Part shown: positions 60,411-64,000 of the stretch, piece after piece
How positions within the stretch are numbered: position 1 is the stretch's first letter
How the letters are laid out: each line of letters begins with the position of its first letter
Source of the DNA: Pantoea anthophila
GTDB lineage: Bacteria > Pseudomonadota > Gammaproteobacteria > Enterobacterales > Enterobacteriaceae
Assembly (NCBI RefSeq): GCF_006494375.1
Contig: NZ_VHIZ01000026.1
Location: forward strand, 1 to 64,000
Direction of reading: 5' to 3'
DNA: 64,000 nucleotides
Notes under the pieces: model-generated
Databases searched by the model: none
The model's input: the letters and a program-made list of their open reading frames with translations, nothing else
What the model was told of the DNA's origin: nothing
Translations under genes and position numbers: made by a program

Positions 60411-61847
60411 TCAGGCGAGTTTCGGGAAGGTCGCGACCTTATTATCGGTGCCGTGGTCAGCGCTGCGCGGGGAAATGGCTTCCAGGTCTTTCAGGAAGTT
60501 TTCACGCCAGGCGGTGATATCGTTCTTACGCAATACCGCCATCATGTCGTTGTAGCGCGAGATCCTTTCCGTCCGCGGCATGGTAATCGCTTTATCCAGT
60601 GCCGCTGCCACTTCATCGCGGTCATAAGGGTTCACGATCAACGCTGAGGTCAGCTCGTTGGCGGCCCCGGCAAAGCGGGAGAGCACCAGAACGCCGGGAT
60701 CGTCCGGGTCCTGAGCGGCGACATACTCTTTAGCGACCAGGTTCATCCCGTCACGCAGCGGCGTGACCAGGCCGACGTCAGTCAGGCGGAAGATTTTCAT
60801 CAGCAGGCGACGGTCAAAATGCTGGTTAAGGTAGTAAAGCGGGGTCCAGCCCAGCGTACCGTACTTACCGTTGATACGCCCGGCTTCGGTCTCCAGCTGA
60901 TGACGGATATCCTGATACGCCTGCACATCTCCGCGCGAAGTCGGGGCAATCTGCGAGTAGCGGATTTTGCCGCGATGCTGCGGGAAGTTCTCCAGCAGCG
61001 CTTCGTAAGCCAGAAAACGCTCCGGCAGACCTTTGGAATAGTCGAGACGCTCACAGGCGATAATGTTGCGCGCATCGCCCAGCTCTTTTTTCATCGCCGC
61101 CATCTTAGGCGGCAGAGGTCCTTCGGCCATCTCTTTAATACTGTCCGGCTCAATCCCGATAGGGTAAACCTCAGTCATAAAGGTATTGCCAAAGGCGCGG
61201 TGCTTTTTATCGCCCTTATTCTGCAACTGCGTTAGCTGGCTGACGCTGTCGAGGAAGGCCACGCGGTCAGATTCGGTCTGGAAGCCGAGCAGATCATACT
61301 CGCACAGCATTTCCAGCAGCTCTTTATGCGGCGGCAGGGCATTGAATATTTCCGGGGTCGGGAACGGAATATGCAGGAAGAAACCAATGCGGTTATTAAT
61401 GCCTGCACGGCGCAGCGCGGCGGCAAACGGTAAAAAGTGATAATCGTGGATCCAGACAATATCATCAGGCTTAATCAGCGGTTTCAGACGCTGCGCAACC
61501 ATATCGTTTACGTCACAATACCCTTCCCAGGCTTCACGCTGGAACTGCACCAAATCGAGACGATAATGGAAAGCGGGCCAGATGACGGTATTGGAGAACT
61601 GGCAATAGTAGAGATCATATTCGTTCTGGTTAAGCGGGAAGGAGGCATACTCAATGCCCTCATGTTCCTGAACGCTGACCTGCTCCTCTTCTTCACCAGA
61701 AAACTCGCTGATTTCACCGTTCCAGCCAAACCACAATCCACCCGTGCTTTTCAGGGCATCGAGGATGCCGACGGCCAAACCGCCTGCACTGGTTTTAGAC
61801 CCATCTGGCATGGCGACACGGTTAGATACAACCACTAAACGACTCAT
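60411..61847 (-). CDS. otsA: Trehalose-6-phosphate synthase
   Basis: The 478-residue GT20 glycosyltransferase joins UDP-glucose and glucose-6-phosphate. The N-terminal glycine loop (RVAMPDGSKTSAGGLAVGI) and catalytic blocks (VWIHDYHFLPFAAALR, ERLDYSKGLPERF, LVTPLRDGMNLVAKEY) are complete. Trehalose protects against osmotic, cold and desiccation stress. It overlaps otsB by four bases (ATGA) and is the second gene of the unit. Confidence 0.95.
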   Translation of the reverse strand: MSRLVVVSNRVAMPDGSKTSAGGLAVGILDALKSTGGLWFGWNGEISEFSGEEEEQVSVQEHEGIEYASFPLNQNEYDLYYCQFSNTVIWPAFHYRLDLVQFQREAWEGYCDVNDMVAQRLKPLIKPDDIVWIHDYHFLPFAAALRRAGINNRIGFFLHIPFPTPEIFNALPPHKELLEMLCEYDLLGFQTESDRVAFLDSVSQLTQLQNKGDKKHRAFGNTFMTEVYPIGIEPDSIKEMAEGPLPPKMAAMKKELGDARNIIACERLDYSKGLPERFLAYEALLENFPQHRGKIRYSQIAPTSRGDVQAYQDIRHQLETEAGRINGKYGTLGWTPLYYLNQHFDRRLLMKIFRLTDVGLVTPLRDGMNLVAKEYVAAQDPDDPGVLVLSRFAGAANELTSALIVNPYDRDEVAAALDKAITMPRTERISRYNDMMAVLRKNDITAWRENFLKDLEAISPRSADHGTDNKVATFPKLA

Positions 61848-62632
61848 AACCTAAACTCCTTACCGACGTTGTCTTGCTCTAATAGTAATAATGTTTTTTC
61901 CAGCCAGCCGTAAACCGCATCGACATCAGTAAGCCGATAATGGGCCTGGCTGGAACCTTCACCGACCTTAATCGAGATGCCCTGCTGCGCGTTAACCGCC
62001 ACAAAGCCCTTCTCGTCGGTCAAATCGTCACCGATAAAAACGGGGGTACGTCCGGCAAACGGGGCCTGCTGCATAAGGTCGCTGATCGCAGCGCCCTTAT
62101 CGATGCCTGCCGGTTTAATTTCAACGACACATTTCCCCGGCTGCAGAGCCAGTCCGGGAAAACGCTTCACGGACTGTTCGGCCAGTCGCATCACATCCTG
62201 CTCATGCTGCATCGCCTGGCGATAGTGGAGCGCAAAGGCCATGCCTTTTACCTCCAGCTGCGTACCAGGCCAGCCTGCCATGGCATCCTGCAGTTCCTGC
62301 CGGAGCGCCTGCTCGACCTCGGCGGGCAGGCTGATGCGATGCAGCTCACCCTGCGCATTGCGGCGCTCTGCACCATGGACGCCCGCAGCGGGTCCATGCC
62401 AGGGCGCGGCCAGCGCATCAAGCTGTGCAATGGGTCTGCCGGAAACCAGCGCGAGGGCACCCTGACACTGGTCAGAAAGCTGTTGCAGTTGTGCGATGAC
62501 CTGCTGAGGAATGAATACCGCTTCGGGACGGGACTGTATCGCTGCCAGCGTGCCGTCGACATCAAAAAAGAAGGCGTACTGTACGCTGCGTAATGCCGGA
62601 TACGTGGGATGTGTCTCTTCCACCTGGGTCAC
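61844..62632 (-). CDS. otsB: Trehalose-6-phosphate phosphatase
   Basis: The 262-residue HAD-family phosphatase makes free trehalose. Motif I is FFFDVDGTLA (nucleophile Asp in DVDGT), motif II lies in ALVSGRPIAQLDAL, and motif IV is GDDLTDEKGF. I start at GTG 62632 (VTQVEETHPTYPAL), which has AGGAG six bases upstream; the open frame continues 16 codons further without family support. It is the first gene of otsBA. In E. coli the operon is RpoS-dependent; no clear -10 was assigned here. Confidence 0.93.
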   Translation of the reverse strand: MTQVEETHPTYPALRSVQYAFFFDVDGTLAAIQSRPEAVFIPQQVIAQLQQLSDQCQGALALVSGRPIAQLDALAAPWHGPAAGVHGAERRNAQGELHRISLPAEVEQALRQELQDAMAGWPGTQLEVKGMAFALHYRQAMQHEQDVMRLAEQSVKRFPGLALQPGKCVVEIKPAGIDKGAAISDLMQQAPFAGRTPVFIGDDLTDEKGFVAVNAQQGISIKVGEGSSQAHYRLTDVDAVYGWLEKTLLLLEQDNVGKEFRL

Positions 62633-63086
62633 GTCACTTCTCCTGAAAATCAGATTTAATAAAACATTGAGTTGAAACAAGAATGTCCTGACGCAGTCAG
62701 GTCAGCAAGCGGGAAATTCTGATAAAGCGGTGATTGAGGGGCAAAGCTGGGTGAATAGATAGGTCACTCTCCTCAAACGTGCAAACGCGTTGCTGACAAT
62801 ACTGACTCACTGAGAACATCTTCAGATTAAGTGTAGTCATTAATAGGGGTAATGCCAGAAAGATGCACTTTTCATGCCAGCCGCTGCGGTTAAGTAAGCA
62901 GAAAAGTAGCCAAAACAGGAGGCGTGCTGTTTCCCCCGCTGCCCCGCAGGGCCAGTGCTGACCGGAGCTGCGGCCGTTTCGCTTCGGGGATCCGGCGGCC
63001 TGAAACGAAGCTTAAGCTTCTTAAGGTATTCCTAATATTGAAAGCGCACTCTCAGCACACTTTCCTTTCCTCGGGTGCCTGCACAC
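62633..63086. promoter_or_regulatory. Divergent region between otsB and the eptA-like gene
   Basis: These 454 bases should hold both promoters. Apart from the PmrA-like direct repeat next to the eptA-like gene, I see no defined site and no gene. Confidence 0.4.
63020..63036 (+). promoter_or_regulatory. PmrA-like box upstream of the eptA-like gene
   Basis: CTTAAG-GTATT-CCTAAT matches the PmrA (BasR) direct-repeat pattern YTTAAK-N5-YTTAAT with one mismatch. A second CTTAAG lies just before it at 63011. The match is short, so this is tentative. Confidence 0.4.
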
Positions 63087-64000
63087 ATGGCGTTTACACT
63101 GAAGAGGCCGCTGATTAGCCGCCTGACTCTGCTCCTCCTGGCGGCGATCTATATCGCGGTTTTCCTTAATCTGGTCTATTACCGTCAGGTGCTGGCGGTG
63201 ATGCCGCTGACGAGCCTGCATACCACGCTGGTGTTTTTATCCATGCCGCTGGTCGCCTTCAGCGTCATCAATATCGTGCTTACGCTGGCCTCATTTTTCT
63301 GGCTGGATCGCCTGCTGGCGGCGCTCTTTATTCTGCTCTCCGCGTCGGCGCAGTACTTTATCCATACCTACAACATCGTGATCGATCGCTCGATGATCAC
63401 CAACATGATGGATACCACCGCTTCCGAGTCTTTTGCCCTGCTGACACCGCAGCTGCTCCTCACCCTGCTCACCTCAGGCGTGCTGATGGCGCTGATGATC
63501 TTCTGGCCGCGGATAAAACGGCAGCAGTGGCGCGGGGTGCTGGCACGCCTGCTCAGCATTGTGCTGTCAGCGGCGCTGATCGCGCTGATCGCCCTGCTCT
63601 TCTATAAGGATTACGCCTCGCTGTTCCGCAACAACCGCGAGCTGGTCAAAGCGCTGAGCCCCTCTAACAGCATCGCCGCCACGCTCTCCTGGTATAAGCA
63701 TCATGAGTTGCAGAATGTGCCGCTGGTACGGATCGGTGAAGATGCCCATCTGAACGCCAGCCACAGCCGGGGCAAACCGAACCTGACGATTGTGGTGCTG
63801 GGTGAAACCTCACGCGCGCAGAATTTCTCGCTGGGCGGATATGACCGGCTGACCAATCCCCTGCTGGCGAAAGATGATGTGATTTACTTCCCGCATACCA
63901 CCTCATGCGGTACGGCCACGGCGGTGTCCGTGCCCTGTATGTTTTCCAACATGCCGCGCGCCCACTATGATGATGTGCTGGCGGCCCATGAAGAGGGGGT
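63087..64000 (+). CDS. eptA: EptA-type lipid A phosphoethanolamine transferase, N-terminal part
   Basis: The frame is open from ATG 63087 to the window edge, giving 304 codons of a protein that is usually about 545. Five hydrophobic helices (about residues 11-30, 46-68, 74-91, 120-140, 152-173) precede the periplasmic catalytic domain. That domain begins with metal ligand E240 (VLGETSRAQNFSLGGYDR) and the nucleophile Thr278 in SCGTATAVSVPCMFS. This is the EptA/MCR pattern: phosphoethanolamine is moved from phosphatidylethanolamine to lipid A, lowering its charge and polymyxin binding. As a housekeeping-type gene beside otsBA it is more likely chromosomal eptA than a mobile mcr gene. The rest is outside the window. 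Confidence 0.85.
   Translation, partial: MAFTLKRPLISRLTLLLLAAIYIAVFLNLVYYRQVLAVMPLTSLHTTLVFLSMPLVAFSVINIVLTLASFFWLDRLLAALFILLSASAQYFIHTYNIVIDRSMITNMMDTTASESFALLTPQLLLTLLTSGVLMALMIFWPRIKRQQWRGVLARLLSIVLSAALIALIALLFYKDYASLFRNNRELVKALSPSNSIAATLSWYKHHELQNVPLVRIGEDAHLNASHSRGKPNLTIVVLGETSRAQNFSLGGYDRLTNPLLAKDDVIYFPHTTSCGTATAVSVPCMFSNMPRAHYDDVLAAHEEG

Noticed and set aside
63011..63025. CTTAAG-CTT-CTTAAG as the PmrA box itself
   Set aside because: The half-sites begin nine bases apart instead of eleven, so the downstream CTTAAG-N5-CCTAAT pair fits better.

Overview
The window is enterobacterial chromosome, most likely from the Erwiniaceae (Pantoea or a near relative). This is inferred from gene content and order. 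The backbone is GC-rich and follows the E. coli order yobA-yebZ-yebY, exoX, ptrB, yebE, purT, eda, zwf, hexR, pykA, lpxM, mepM, znuABC, ruvBAC, yebC, nudB, aspS, yecE, yecN, cmoAB, cutC, yecM, argS, flhEAB, cheZYBR, receptors, cheWA, motBA, flhCD, otsAB. E. coli neighbours edd, yecD, torYZ and uspC are missing from their usual places. Accessory genes sit in several of the gaps.

Region by region. 1-2105 is AT-rich and looks like the lysogeny end of a decayed P2/186-type prophage. It has a cut-off membrane protein, an OB-fold membrane-anchored protein, remnants of CI-type repressors on the minus strand, and two small coupled ORFs on the plus strand. It ends against the 3' end of the sRNA gene sdsR (2106-2205, minus). 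2333-5020 holds the periplasmic copper genes, DNA polymerase III theta and exonuclease X. 5014-14350 holds ptrB, yebE, purT (with a PurR operator) and central carbon genes (eda, zwf, hexR, pykA). 14435-19087 holds an MdfA-like exporter and envelope genes (lpxM, mepM). The Zur-controlled divergent zinc uptake genes znuA and znuCB follow, to 20702. 20699-29492 holds Holliday-junction processing, yebC, nudB, aspS and the cmoAB tRNA-modification pair.

29497-41535 is a mosaic. It contains a LysE-type exporter, a GldA-like dehydrogenase, a YnfC-like exported protein, and a small AT-rich island with a frameshifted bacteriocin-like peptide ORF and a coupled membrane protein. It also contains cutC, a MalY/PatB-type lyase, yecM, a 40-residue membrane peptide, argS, a LysR regulator with an aldo/keto reductase, and a HigBA-type toxin-antitoxin pair.

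41666-59397 is one continuous motility and chemotaxis block, all on the minus strand: flhDC (master regulator), motAB (stator), cheAW (kinase and coupler), three transmembrane receptors in tandem, cheRBYZ (adaptation and signal termination), and flhBAE (export gate). Each receptor has its own sigma-28-like promoter. Beyond it are a long flhD leader with a CRP site and an RcsAB-like site, the otsBA trehalose operon, and the first 304 codons of an EptA-type lipid A phosphoethanolamine transferase that runs off the right edge. No tRNA, rRNA, CRISPR array or intact insertion sequence was seen.
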